Assembly: GCA_964444825.1 (NCBI GenBank)
Contig: CAYUIS010000090.1
Location: 1 to 20,861 of the forward strand
Direction of reading: 5' to 3'
DNA from: CAYUIS01 sp964444825
Lineage (GTDB): Bacteria > Chloroflexota > Anaerolineae > B4-G1
DNA length: 20,861 nt
The notes under the pieces were generated by a model, which saw only the letters and a list, made by a program, of their open reading frames with translations, did not search any database and was not told where the DNA came from. Shown one piece after another: positions 6,115 to 13,164 of this stretch (position 1 is its first letter; each line of letters starts with the position of its first letter). The position numbers and the translations under genes were made by a program.

Positions 6115-8379
6115 ATGAAGGTTCGTTCAACTCACAAGATGACGCGCGTCTTTCTGGCTGTTGGCATAATCCTAGCCGGTCTGTACGTGAGCGGATTTAG
6201 CTTTCCACTTGTTGTCGCTCAATCGGGTACTGGCACGATTCGGGTAGCCCCTACCGGCACCGATGCTCCGACCTGCGGTTCGATAGCCAGTCCCTGCCAG
6301 ACCATCCAGTATGCCGTGGATCTGGCCGTTTCGGGAGATACCATCAAGGTCGCACAGGGGACCTACACTGGATCTGGTAACGAAGTGGTGATGATCGTCA
6401 ACACCAACCTGACCATTATCGGCGGTTATACCACGTCAAACTGGGATGTCCCCAGCACAGATCCAGCGTTGACTGTCGTCGATGGTCAAAACGCTCGACG
6501 TGGTTTCAGGATCGTCCCCACCGAGGAGGCCACCATCTCAATTCAAGGATTGACGGTGCAGAACGGATTGAGCAACGTCGCGGTACCAAGTGAGCAAGGT
6601 CACTTCATGGGCGGGGGAATGATCTGCAGAGCCGACAACAAAGGTCCCCTTGTCTTTGTCACGCTGAGTCTGTCCAACGTCGTTTTCAGCAACAACGTGG
6701 TCCAGGGTACTGGCAATGCTACTGCTGGCGGTGGCGGAGCGGCGTTCTATTATCAGTGTCGGACCACTCTTGAAAACGTGGTGTTCGACAGCAACCAGGT
6801 CACGGGCGGTGTCGCACCCGACAGCACCCGGGGCGCGCAGGTACTGGGGGGTGGCTTTTTTGCGACCGGGAACAGCGATATCGTGGCCACCGATATCACG
6901 TTGACCGATAACACGATCCAGGCCGGTTCCGGCGGCGTGGGACAGGACGGTGACGGGGAGCGGGCGGATGGGCTGGGCGGAGGCGCGGCCATGCAGTATA
7001 ACACGGTCACGATCACCGGGATAACGGCCACGGGCAACCAGGCCATCGCTGGCGATGGCTCACAATACGGCGGATATGGCACCGGTGGCGCACTCTTCTT
7101 TGAGAAGAACACAGGCACGGTCACCGTTACAGATGGGACGCTGAGCGGCAACAATGCTACGGGGGGAGCCGGAACATCAGACCAGGGCGGCGAGGGCGGT
7201 GGCGGCGCTATACGGTCCCAGGACAGCACCCTCCATTTGGAGCGCCTCAACATTGTCAACAACTCTGCCATTGGCGGTGCTAACACCAACGATGCAGGCG
7301 ATGGATCTGGCGGCGCGTTGTATTTCTCAAGAGGCTCTGATCCCTGGGGGTATCCCAGTACGGTGACGGGCATCAACCTGGTCATCGCCGACAATGTGGC
7401 TGAGGCCGGTGAGGGTGGTCAGCGGTGGGGCGGCGGCGGCGGCATTTTCTGTCAGAATACCGATCTGACGCTGACCCACGCGACGATAGCGGGCAACAGC
7501 GTGTTGAGCACTATGGCGGCACCAGCGATTATCGTCCTGCACTATGATGGCAGCGGCATATGGGGAAGCAGGGCGCGCCTCTATTACTCGATCATCGCCA
7601 ATCATACAACGGCCTCTTGGGGGCCTGCAGCCATGGCCCAGCGGTCTGGGGATACGCTGGAGCTGAACTATACGTTGTTCAACGGCAACTCGAACAACTA
7701 TGGTGCTTGGCCCTCGGAAACGCCTACTGTGAGCAACAACAATGAGATCACCCCCAGTGGTGATCCTGCCTTTGTCAGCCTTGGATCACCGAACTATGAT
7801 TACCACATCGGAGGCAGCTCGGCTGCCCGTGACAAGGCCACTGGCAGTACCACATCACTTGACATCGACAAAGAGAGCCGTCCTTCTGGTTCTGCTGCCG
7901 ACGTCGGCGCGGATGAGTACGTGCCTATGAACGCGGAGCTGGTCTTGTTCAAATCGTATGCACCCAGCAATATCGCGGCTACCGGTAGCCCTCAGGTGGT
8001 CCCTGTGCTTCACAAGATCACGTTGAGGAACACGGGTATGGGGAATACCACCTCGGCCACCTTGGCCGATGTGCTATCGACGCCTGCGTCTCCCCTTGGG
8101 ATGACGTTCGCCACAGGGCCGAACTGCAGCAGCGGGACGGTTTGTAACCATATCGCCGGAACGGTGAACTGGTCGGGCAATTTGGATGCGGGTAGCGCGG
8201 TTACCATCACCTATACTACCAACGTGAATGTGCCGGCTGGCTATGCTGAGACTACTGCGATCACCACCACGACGAGTTATGCCTACACGGATGAAGAGGG
8301 TGGCTCCGGAACCGGCACGATTGTTCCTGCCTTCTTTGTCAACGGCAGGCTGATCTATTTGCCGCTCGTCCTCAGATGA
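6115..8379 (+). CDS. secreted right-handed beta-helix (Pmp-like repeat) protein with YLPL C-terminus
   Basis: The 754-residue protein begins with a basic N-region and a hydrophobic stretch (about 11-35) ending in VVA before QSG, a likely signal peptide, possibly cleaved after A35. Residues 41-130 (IRVAPTGTD, CQTIQYAVDLAVSGDTIKVAQGTY, LTIIGGY) are the usual start of a parallel beta-helix. Then come eight tandem units of about 36-42 residues from about 166 to 460, each with a GGG or GGA core (GGGMI, GGGGAAF, GGGFF, GGGAAM, GGALFF, GGGGAI, GGALYF, GGGIF) and a following xxxN turn such as VFSNN, VFDSN, TLTDN, TLSGN and VIADN. This resembles chlamydial Pmp GGAI/FxxN repeats. PxVGADEYV closes the helix near 600. 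A DUF11-like beta-sandwich follows (KITLRNTG, ADVLSTP, NWSGNLDAGSAVTITYTT), and the last residues are RLIYLPLVLR. The ATG at 6115 follows AAAGGAAGGA. It is probably surface exposed and, lying between two glycan operons, could be their acceptor; this is an inference. Confidence 0.8.
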   Translation: MKVRSTHKMTRVFLAVGIILAGLYVSGFSFPLVVAQSGTGTIRVAPTGTDAPTCGSIASPCQTIQYAVDLAVSGDTIKVAQGTYTGSGNEVVMIVNTNLTIIGGYTTSNWDVPSTDPALTVVDGQNARRGFRIVPTEEATISIQGLTVQNGLSNVAVPSEQGHFMGGGMICRADNKGPLVFVTLSLSNVVFSNNVVQGTGNATAGGGGAAFYYQCRTTLENVVFDSNQVTGGVAPDSTRGAQVLGGGFFATGNSDIVATDITLTDNTIQAGSGGVGQDGDGERADGLGGGAAMQYNTVTITGITATGNQAIAGDGSQYGGYGTGGALFFEKNTGTVTVTDGTLSGNNATGGAGTSDQGGEGGGGAIRSQDSTLHLERLNIVNNSAIGGANTNDAGDGSGGALYFSRGSDPWGYPSTVTGINLVIADNVAEAGEGGQRWGGGGGIFCQNTDLTLTHATIAGNSVLSTMAAPAIIVLHYDGSGIWGSRARLYYSIIANHTTASWGPAAMAQRSGDTLELNYTLFNGNSNNYGAWPSETPTVSNNNEITPSGDPAFVSLGSPNYDYHIGGSSAARDKATGSTTSLDIDKESRPSGSAADVGADEYVPMNAELVLFKSYAPSNIAATGSPQVVPVLHKITLRNTGMGNTTSATLADVLSTPASPLGMTFATGPNCSSGTVCNHIAGTVNWSGNLDAGSAVTITYTTNVNVPAGYAETTAITTTTSYAYTDEEGGSGTGTIVPAFFVNGRLIYLPLVLR

Positions 8380-8462
8380 AGCTTGAAGCTCGGATGAGGT
8401 GGGCGCGCAAGTGGGCCTAGCTCGGAATAAGTGAGGAGGGTGTTTGGGTTCGTCGCACAACG

Positions 8463-8512
8463 TCTTGGGGCTTCATCGTCACGGGTTCACGGTGGCGGTC
8501 GAAGCCCCAAGA
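8463..8512 (+). terminator. long perfect stem-loop after the beta-helix gene, possible terminator
   Basis: TCTTGGGGCTTC (8463-8474) and GAAGCCCCAAGA (8501-8512) pair perfectly over 12 bases. An inner stem of five pairs, 8478-8482 with 8492-8496 including one G-U, extends it into the 26-base loop. It stands 84 bases after the beta-helix stop. Only ATTT follows, so it is a weak intrinsic terminator at best. An mRNA-protecting or processing structure is the alternative. Confidence 0.45.
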
Positions 8513-8557
8513 TTTGCTGTGATAAAGCCATCAGACGCACCAGCCAGAAACATAAGT

Positions 8558-8578
8558 CGCTGACTGTGTGTGTCAGCG
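8558..8578 (+). other. small hairpin just upstream of the GT2-GT4 start
   Basis: CGCTGAC and GTCAGCG pair around a TGTGTGT loop, 20 bases before the ATG at 8599. The start has only a weak ribosome-binding sequence (GAG near 8588), so the hairpin could influence initiation. Nothing else recognisable was found in the 219-base gap apart from the stem-loop at 8463-8512. Confidence 0.3.
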
Positions 8579-8598
8579 CGGTAGTTTGAGAACTGACT

Positions 8599-10896
8599 AT
8601 GGTTGCCGCCACCCCAACCTTCTCCTTGATCGTTAACACGACCGACCGGGCCAACCCGTTGCAGACGTTGCTGCGCGCGTTGGAGCAGCAGACATACCCT
8701 CACTTTGAGGTGGTGGTCGTCGTTGGGCCCACCCGCGACAACACGTTGGAGATCCTGTCCGAGTACGATGACCGGGTGCGGGTGCTGCGATGCCCGGAGG
8801 CGAATCTGAGTCAGTCACGGAATATCGGCCTGCTGGCTGCTCGGGGTGATATCGTCGCCTTTATCGATGACGATGCGGTCCCCTGCCAGCGATGGCTTGA
8901 GCAACTTGGTCAGTTGTTTGAGGATCCTACTATAGATGCCACCGGTGGAGTGGTATACGCGATTCATCCGCACAAGCCCCTCGTGCAACATCGTATTGGG
9001 GTCATGTCGGCGCTGTTTGAACATGAGGATGTGCGTTCCTCGTGGCTGGAGCATCTAGTACCATCGGGAGAGGGACGGCAGTGGGTCCCGCGTATGATGG
9101 GCACAAATATGGCGTTCCGTCGAGAGCCACTCGTGCGTGTTGGAGGGTTTGACGAGTTCTTTATCTATATCGCCGAGGAGACGGACGTTATGTGGCGGAT
9201 GATGAATGCGGGCTATGTTGTGCATCCCGTCAAGGAAGCCCCAGTATATCATATTCCAGCCTCCAGCCGCCATCGGGTCGTATACAGCTACAATATCAAG
9301 TGGTGGCTTCAGACCAGGTCGGGTATCTATTTCAGCATCAAGAATGGCAAGAACTCGGGGGAATCGTCTCGGGATATTGCGATGCGATGTCTGCACCTGT
9401 TTCACGGTCACTGGATCTGGTATGCAGAGCAGTGGCGAAAACGTAACTTGAGTTTCTCACAGTTCTGGCGTATGCGGTTCGAGGAGACCCGTGCCGCTCT
9501 GGTAGGGACGATTAATGGGCTTTTCAAGCCACGCCAGGTGATCGATCAAACCGCACGTCAGTCTGCATTGGCGACCAATGAGCCAATTCTGGCATTCCAG
9601 AACAGCGACTCTGCCAAGCAACCCTCCGTAGATCCAATCAGCGGACGACAGCCGCTGATGGAGGTTGCCGATCGGCCCCTGAGAGTGTGTCTATTGAGCC
9701 ATCTATACCCCCCCGACTATTACGATGGCGTAGGTCGTCTCACCAACCTGATGGCACGGGGGTTGTTTGAGTGTGGGCATACGGTACACGTCGTCACTCA
9801 CGGTGAGGAAGAGCAGGTGGCGTTTTATGATGGGGCCTACGTGCACAAGATCCCTTACAGGACTGACCGCTACAGACGGTATCAGAGGATCGGAGGTCTC
9901 TTCCACGCGCTGAATTATAGCCACGCGATCCATGACAAGGTCATACGGTTAAAACTCAACGATGGGATCCAGGTTGTCGATTCACCGATCTGGCAATATG
10001 AAGGCCTGGTGACCGCAGTGAGCGGCATAACACCGGTGGTGGTACGGTTGGTCACAACCTCTCGCCAGGTTTCGGCTTTTCACAACGAGCGTGGAGAGAA
10101 CGCTCGACTGATGGCAGAAATGGAACGTGCCCTGATCGAGAGGGCAGATCACGTGTTACCGAACACCAAAGCCACGCTCGAACTGGTACGAGCAGCCTAT
10201 GACGTCCCGCTGGAAAAAGATCGGTGCACCATCATCCCCTACGGAATCGTACCGGCCCGGGACGAGGATGCCAGGCCGTTTGACACTAAAACGACCCCAG
10301 ACACGTTGACCGTGCTTTACGTGGGGCGGTTGGAAAAGCGCAAAGGGACTATGGACCTGTTCCGTGCCATTCCACTCGTCCTGGAACAGCTACCGGATGT
10401 AAGGTTTGTCCTCGCTGGACAGGACAATAGCCAGCACGACGGGTTCCAGCGCAAGATGGGGATGGATTATCCTGCCTACTTTGCCAAGCACCATAGAGAG
10501 TTTGCGTCCCGCGTGACGTTCACAGGGATGGTCGACGACGAAGCACTTCAGTCTCTGTACCAGTCGTGTGATCTATTCATAGCACCATCCCTATACGAGT
10601 CGTTCGGGTTGATATACCTGGAAGCGATGAACTATGCCAAGCCCGTCATCGGGTGCCACGTTGGAGGTGTTCCCGAGGTGGTGGAGCACGCCATCACTGG
10701 CCTGCTCGTCGATCCGGAAGCCCCTGCTGCGTTGGCTGAGGCGATGCTCTCGATGTTGAGAGCACCCGGCAAGCTGCGCGAGATGGGAATAGCTGGCCGC
10801 CAGCGTTTGTTGGAGCAGTTCACATACATTCAGATGGCACGTCGCTTTGAGAAGGTATATCGAGCCGTGATCCGGGATTCAACGGGCGATGGGTAG
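8599..10896 (+). CDS. bifunctional GT2-GT4 glycosyltransferase fusion
   Basis: The 765-residue protein joins two glycosyltransferases. Residues 8-300 are GT2 (GT-A fold): FSLIVNTTDRANPL, LSQSRNIGLLAARGDIVAFIDDDA with the metal-binding D90-D92, GTNMAFRREPLVRVGGFDE at 168-186, and the EETD base motif at 193-196. A variable linker covers about 310-358. Residues 360-755 are GT4 (GT-B fold): VCLLSHLYPPDYYDGVGRLT, the donor site VGRLEKRKG at 575-583, and LYESFGLIYLEAM with E667 and E675. The two domains probably add consecutive residues of the same glycan, which is the usual rationale for such fusions. There is no transmembrane segment. The ATG at 8599 has a poor ribosome-binding site and is the first gene of the second operon. 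The next gene starts 27 bases downstream of its stop. Confidence 0.9.
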   Translation: MVAATPTFSLIVNTTDRANPLQTLLRALEQQTYPHFEVVVVVGPTRDNTLEILSEYDDRVRVLRCPEANLSQSRNIGLLAARGDIVAFIDDDAVPCQRWLEQLGQLFEDPTIDATGGVVYAIHPHKPLVQHRIGVMSALFEHEDVRSSWLEHLVPSGEGRQWVPRMMGTNMAFRREPLVRVGGFDEFFIYIAEETDVMWRMMNAGYVVHPVKEAPVYHIPASSRHRVVYSYNIKWWLQTRSGIYFSIKNGKNSGESSRDIAMRCLHLFHGHWIWYAEQWRKRNLSFSQFWRMRFEETRAALVGTINGLFKPRQVIDQTARQSALATNEPILAFQNSDSAKQPSVDPISGRQPLMEVADRPLRVCLLSHLYPPDYYDGVGRLTNLMARGLFECGHTVHVVTHGEEEQVAFYDGAYVHKIPYRTDRYRRYQRIGGLFHALNYSHAIHDKVIRLKLNDGIQVVDSPIWQYEGLVTAVSGITPVVVRLVTTSRQVSAFHNERGENARLMAEMERALIERADHVLPNTKATLELVRAAYDVPLEKDRCTIIPYGIVPARDEDARPFDTKTTPDTLTVLYVGRLEKRKGTMDLFRAIPLVLEQLPDVRFVLAGQDNSQHDGFQRKMGMDYPAYFAKHHREFASRVTFTGMVDDEALQSLYQSCDLFIAPSLYESFGLIYLEAMNYAKPVIGCHVGGVPEVVEHAITGLLVDPEAPAALAEAMLSMLRAPGKLREMGIAGRQRLLEQFTYIQMARRFEKVYRAVIRDSTGDG

Positions 10897-10923
10897 TTTC
10901 CAGCACCCGTATGGGAGCAACGT

Positions 10924-11622
10924 ATGAAGCCAAGTAGGAACGACATACTCAAGAGCATAGAGTTTGAGTTGATCCAAGGAGCCATCTCGCGAGATGACCT
11001 CGGATCGAGCATTCAAGCGGTCAGACAGCATCAGAACAAGGTTCGCGGCGAACTCTTGGATAGTGCACGAGCGCCGGGAAGCGTGCGTGACGTGTTGCCT
11101 GAGCTTTTCCAGATCAACGAGATGCTGGTCACCATCTCCCAAGAGATGAACGCGGCGATCCAGTCCTTGCGGATGGATCTGCGTAGAATCGCTCGTATGT
11201 CGCAGGTGCCCTCATCTCTGGCAGGGTCCATTCCTGGATCTATATGCCTGGGCGACGCCGAAGCACGGACGACGAAGGATGCGCCGGCGCTGGTCGAGTC
11301 AGCTCACGACGTGGATCAGGATCCGCCCCCGGACGTTGGGAGCGCCATGCACTCCAAGGCGCTCCAGGTCGACTTGGACATACGCCCCACGACGATACCG
11401 GTTGTCGGTGGATTTATCCGACGGTTGCGACTGGCTTTACACGATTTGGTCTTGTTCTACCTGAGACAGCTAGCGCAGAAACAGGTCGCCATCAATCAGA
11501 CCTATGGTGAGTGGGTGTTGCATCTGATCGAGATGTCTGAACATCAGCAAGATCACATAGATCTGCTCAACGCCCGGGTCGCCGCCTTGGAGGCTCGGCT
11601 GGCTGAAGGGAAAAACGAGTGA
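10924..11622 (+). CDS. small coiled-coil protein carrying a GPLI-RQVxFN-type module
   Basis: I recognise no named family for this 232-residue protein. Residues 1-95 are mostly helical and polar (ILKSIEFELIQGAISRDDL, then LFQINEMLVTISQEM and LRMDLRRIARM). Residues 96-150 look disordered. Residues 153-203 contain the module shared with the GT4 extension at 2407-4791: IPVVGGFIRRLRLALHDL, then FYLRQLAQKQVAINQ. The end is a short coiled coil (LLNARVAALEARLAEG). There is no signal peptide and no clear transmembrane helix, although the module helix is hydrophobic and basic enough to lie on a membrane surface. The stop overlaps the GTG start of the next, similar gene (11619-11622). It lies between two glycosyltransferase genes, so a scaffold or adaptor for glycan synthesis is plausible but inferred. 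Confidence 0.7.
   Translation: MKPSRNDILKSIEFELIQGAISRDDLGSSIQAVRQHQNKVRGELLDSARAPGSVRDVLPELFQINEMLVTISQEMNAAIQSLRMDLRRIARMSQVPSSLAGSIPGSICLGDAEARTTKDAPALVESAHDVDQDPPPDVGSAMHSKALQVDLDIRPTTIPVVGGFIRRLRLALHDLVLFYLRQLAQKQVAINQTYGEWVLHLIEMSEHQQDHIDLLNARVAALEARLAEGKNE
11380..11532 (+). repeat. GPLI-RQVxFN module, copy 4 (stand-alone protein)
   Basis: It aligns without gaps to copy 3 of the GT4 extension: IPVVGGFIRRLR against VPVIGPLIAWAR, then a tyrosine nine residues further (FYLRQL) and KQVAINQ against RQVAFNR. Identity is modest, but the anchor positions and spacing agree. Confidence 0.6.
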
Positions 11623-12089
11623 TCCAGTCAGATACGGATCCACCCATAGAGATTCGTGATCCAAGCATAGACACGGATACTGTAATGGCGCGCCTGCAGG
11701 ATCGACTGCGTGAACGATACGGGATGGGGAAGCACCTGCCTGAGCTACCGGACTTTGAGCTGCATGCCTTGCCCAGGGTGCAGGATGCAACCCTGCGATA
11801 TCATCTTGAGCAAGCCCACGCCACCTACGATCAGGTGTGGGTCCAGCTATCGGTATTTCCCTCTGCTGCCACCCAGCTTCCGATTCTTGGCCGGCTCTGG
11901 CGACTGGTCCGTGAGCAGGCCCATCGTTTGATTTTATACTATCTTGAGATGGCCATCAGTAAGCAGATTGGGTTCAACAGGCATGTGGTTGGCATAACAA
12001 GTCGCCTGGCGGCCGCTCAGGAGGAGACTGCGCAGTTGCGGCGGGAAATCGCGGAACTGCGGCAGCAGTTGCGTGAGTTGCAGGATTAA
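11619..12089 (+). CDS. small coiled-coil protein with GPLI-RQVxFN-type module, paralogue-like to its upstream neighbour
   Basis: The 156-residue protein starts at GTG 11619, overlapping the upstream stop (GTGA), with GAAGGGA at 11605-11611 as ribosome-binding site. An ATG at 11685 would remove 22 residues and is less likely. Residues 20-80 are helical and polar (MARLQDRLRERYGMG, LPELPDFELHALPRVQDATL). Residues 82-130 hold the module: LPILGRLWRLVREQAHRL, then YYLEMAISKQIGFNR. The last 25 residues are a strong coiled coil (AQLRREIAELRQQLRELQ). It shares architecture with the preceding protein, module then coiled coil, but little sequence outside the module. I recognise no named family. Together the two may form a heteromeric coiled-coil assembly next to the GT enzymes, which is an inference. 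Confidence 0.7.
   Translation: MIQSDTDPPIEIRDPSIDTDTVMARLQDRLRERYGMGKHLPELPDFELHALPRVQDATLRYHLEQAHATYDQVWVQLSVFPSAATQLPILGRLWRLVREQAHRLILYYLEMAISKQIGFNRHVVGITSRLAAAQEETAQLRREIAELRQQLRELQD
11862..12008 (+). repeat. GPLI-RQVxFN module, copy 5 (stand-alone protein)
   Basis: LPILGRLWRLVR aligns with VPVIGPLIAWAR of copy 3, the YYLE tyrosine falls at the position of REPY, and KQIGFNR aligns with RQVAFNR. P, G, R, Y, Q, F and N are all kept at the same spacing. Confidence 0.65.
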
Positions 12090-12092
12090 AGG

Positions 12093-13163
12093 GTGAACCG
12101 AAAGCGGGGTGTCCATCAATTCGTCGCCGGCGCCTCACCGGGTGATGCGATCTATGATCAAGCCCTGTTGATCCAGAGGGCTCTATTGGATTGGGGATAC
12201 GAATCCACGATCTATGCCTGCAATGTTCACGCCACGTTGGAGGGTCAGATTCCCCACTTTTTACGTTATCAGGGTCGGCGTGACGATGTCGTGTTATTCC
12301 ACTATTCCATTGGTTCCGAGTTGTCCGCGTTCGTACGGCGCTTGCCCTGTACCGTGGTGTTGATCTACCATAACGTCACGCCGCCAGAGTACCTGGAGGA
12401 TGTGAGCAGCGAAATGGCGCGGCAGGTGCGCCAGGGACAGGACGAGCTTCCCGAGTTTAAGGAAAAGGCGCGTTTGGCTCTGGCAGACTCGGAGTTCAAC
12501 TTGGAGGATCTGGTTGAGGCGGGTTACACCCAGATCGGTGTGCTGCCCATCGCGTTGGATGAAGCCCGGTACCAGGTTGTCTCGAATCCAGCGCTGCTGC
12601 AAAAGTATGATGATGGCCACACGAATCTGCTGTTCGTCGGCAGGATTGCCCCCAACAAACGGCTGGATGACGTGATCAAGATCTTTTACTACTACCACCT
12701 GATTCAACCACAGAGTCGTCTGTTTTTGGTGGGACAAGCCTGGGATCCAGCAAAACGCTATCTGGCGTATCTAGAGGGGATCGTAGAGTATCTGGGATTG
12801 AAGAAAACGGTGTTCTTCACTGGCCATGTCTCCTTCGAGGATCTGGCGACGTATTACCGCCTCGCCAGTGCCTTTGTCTGCATGAGCGAGCACGAGGGCT
12901 TTGGCAAACCCCTCATTGAGAGCATGTACTTTGATGTGCCCGTGATCGCTTATGCGGCCGCGGCCGTGCCGTACACCCTGGGGGATGCCGGGGTATTGGT
13001 GCATCAAAAGGACTATCCCCTGATTGCGGAGCTGATTGATCTACTTCTGACGGATGAATCCCTGCTGGAAAGGCTGTTGGTTGGACAGAGGAATCGTTTT
13101 GAGGCTTTTCGTCAGGCGGCTATGTTAGAATCTCTGCATGGCTACTTGGACGAGGTGTTGTAG
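12093..13163 (+). CDS. GT4 glycosyltransferase, paralogue of the GT4 at 4788-5867
   Basis: The 356-residue GT-B enzyme starts at GTG 12093, three bases after the upstream stop, with AGGA at 12082-12085. Motifs: GVHQFVAGASPGDAI at 6-20, IYHNVTPPEYL at 91-101, the donor site FVGRIAPNKRLDD at 181-193, FFTGHVS at 241-247, and CMSEHEGFGKPLIESM with E268 and E276 of the Ex7E motif. The protein aligns along most of its length with the GT4 that ends the first operon, YHNVTP falling at identical residue numbers, so the two operons share an enzyme type and perhaps related linkages. Donor and acceptor are unknown. It is followed after one base by the next GT gene. Confidence 0.85.
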   Translation: MNRKRGVHQFVAGASPGDAIYDQALLIQRALLDWGYESTIYACNVHATLEGQIPHFLRYQGRRDDVVLFHYSIGSELSAFVRRLPCTVVLIYHNVTPPEYLEDVSSEMARQVRQGQDELPEFKEKARLALADSEFNLEDLVEAGYTQIGVLPIALDEARYQVVSNPALLQKYDDGHTNLLFVGRIAPNKRLDDVIKIFYYYHLIQPQSRLFLVGQAWDPAKRYLAYLEGIVEYLGLKKTVFFTGHVSFEDLATYYRLASAFVCMSEHEGFGKPLIESMYFDVPVIAYAAAAVPYTLGDAGVLVHQKDYPLIAELIDLLLTDESLLERLLVGQRNRFEAFRQAAMLESLHGYLDEVL

Positions 13164-13164
13164 G

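Noticed and set aside
6753..7394. Minus-strand frame rich in proline and serine within the beta-helix gene
   Set aside because: The Pro/Ser richness is the antisense image of GGG/GGC glycine codons in the beta-helix repeats.
6723..7443. Repeated GGC/GGT-rich tracts as a DNA tandem repeat
   Set aside because: They are the glycine codons of the protein repeats; the intervening DNA is not conserved enough to be a nucleotide repeat.
13138..13164. ATG 13138 as start of the GT4 gene at 13165
   Set aside because: It would overlap the preceding gene by nine codons and add residues absent from the paralogue; GTG 13165 has a good ribosome-binding site and aligns exactly.
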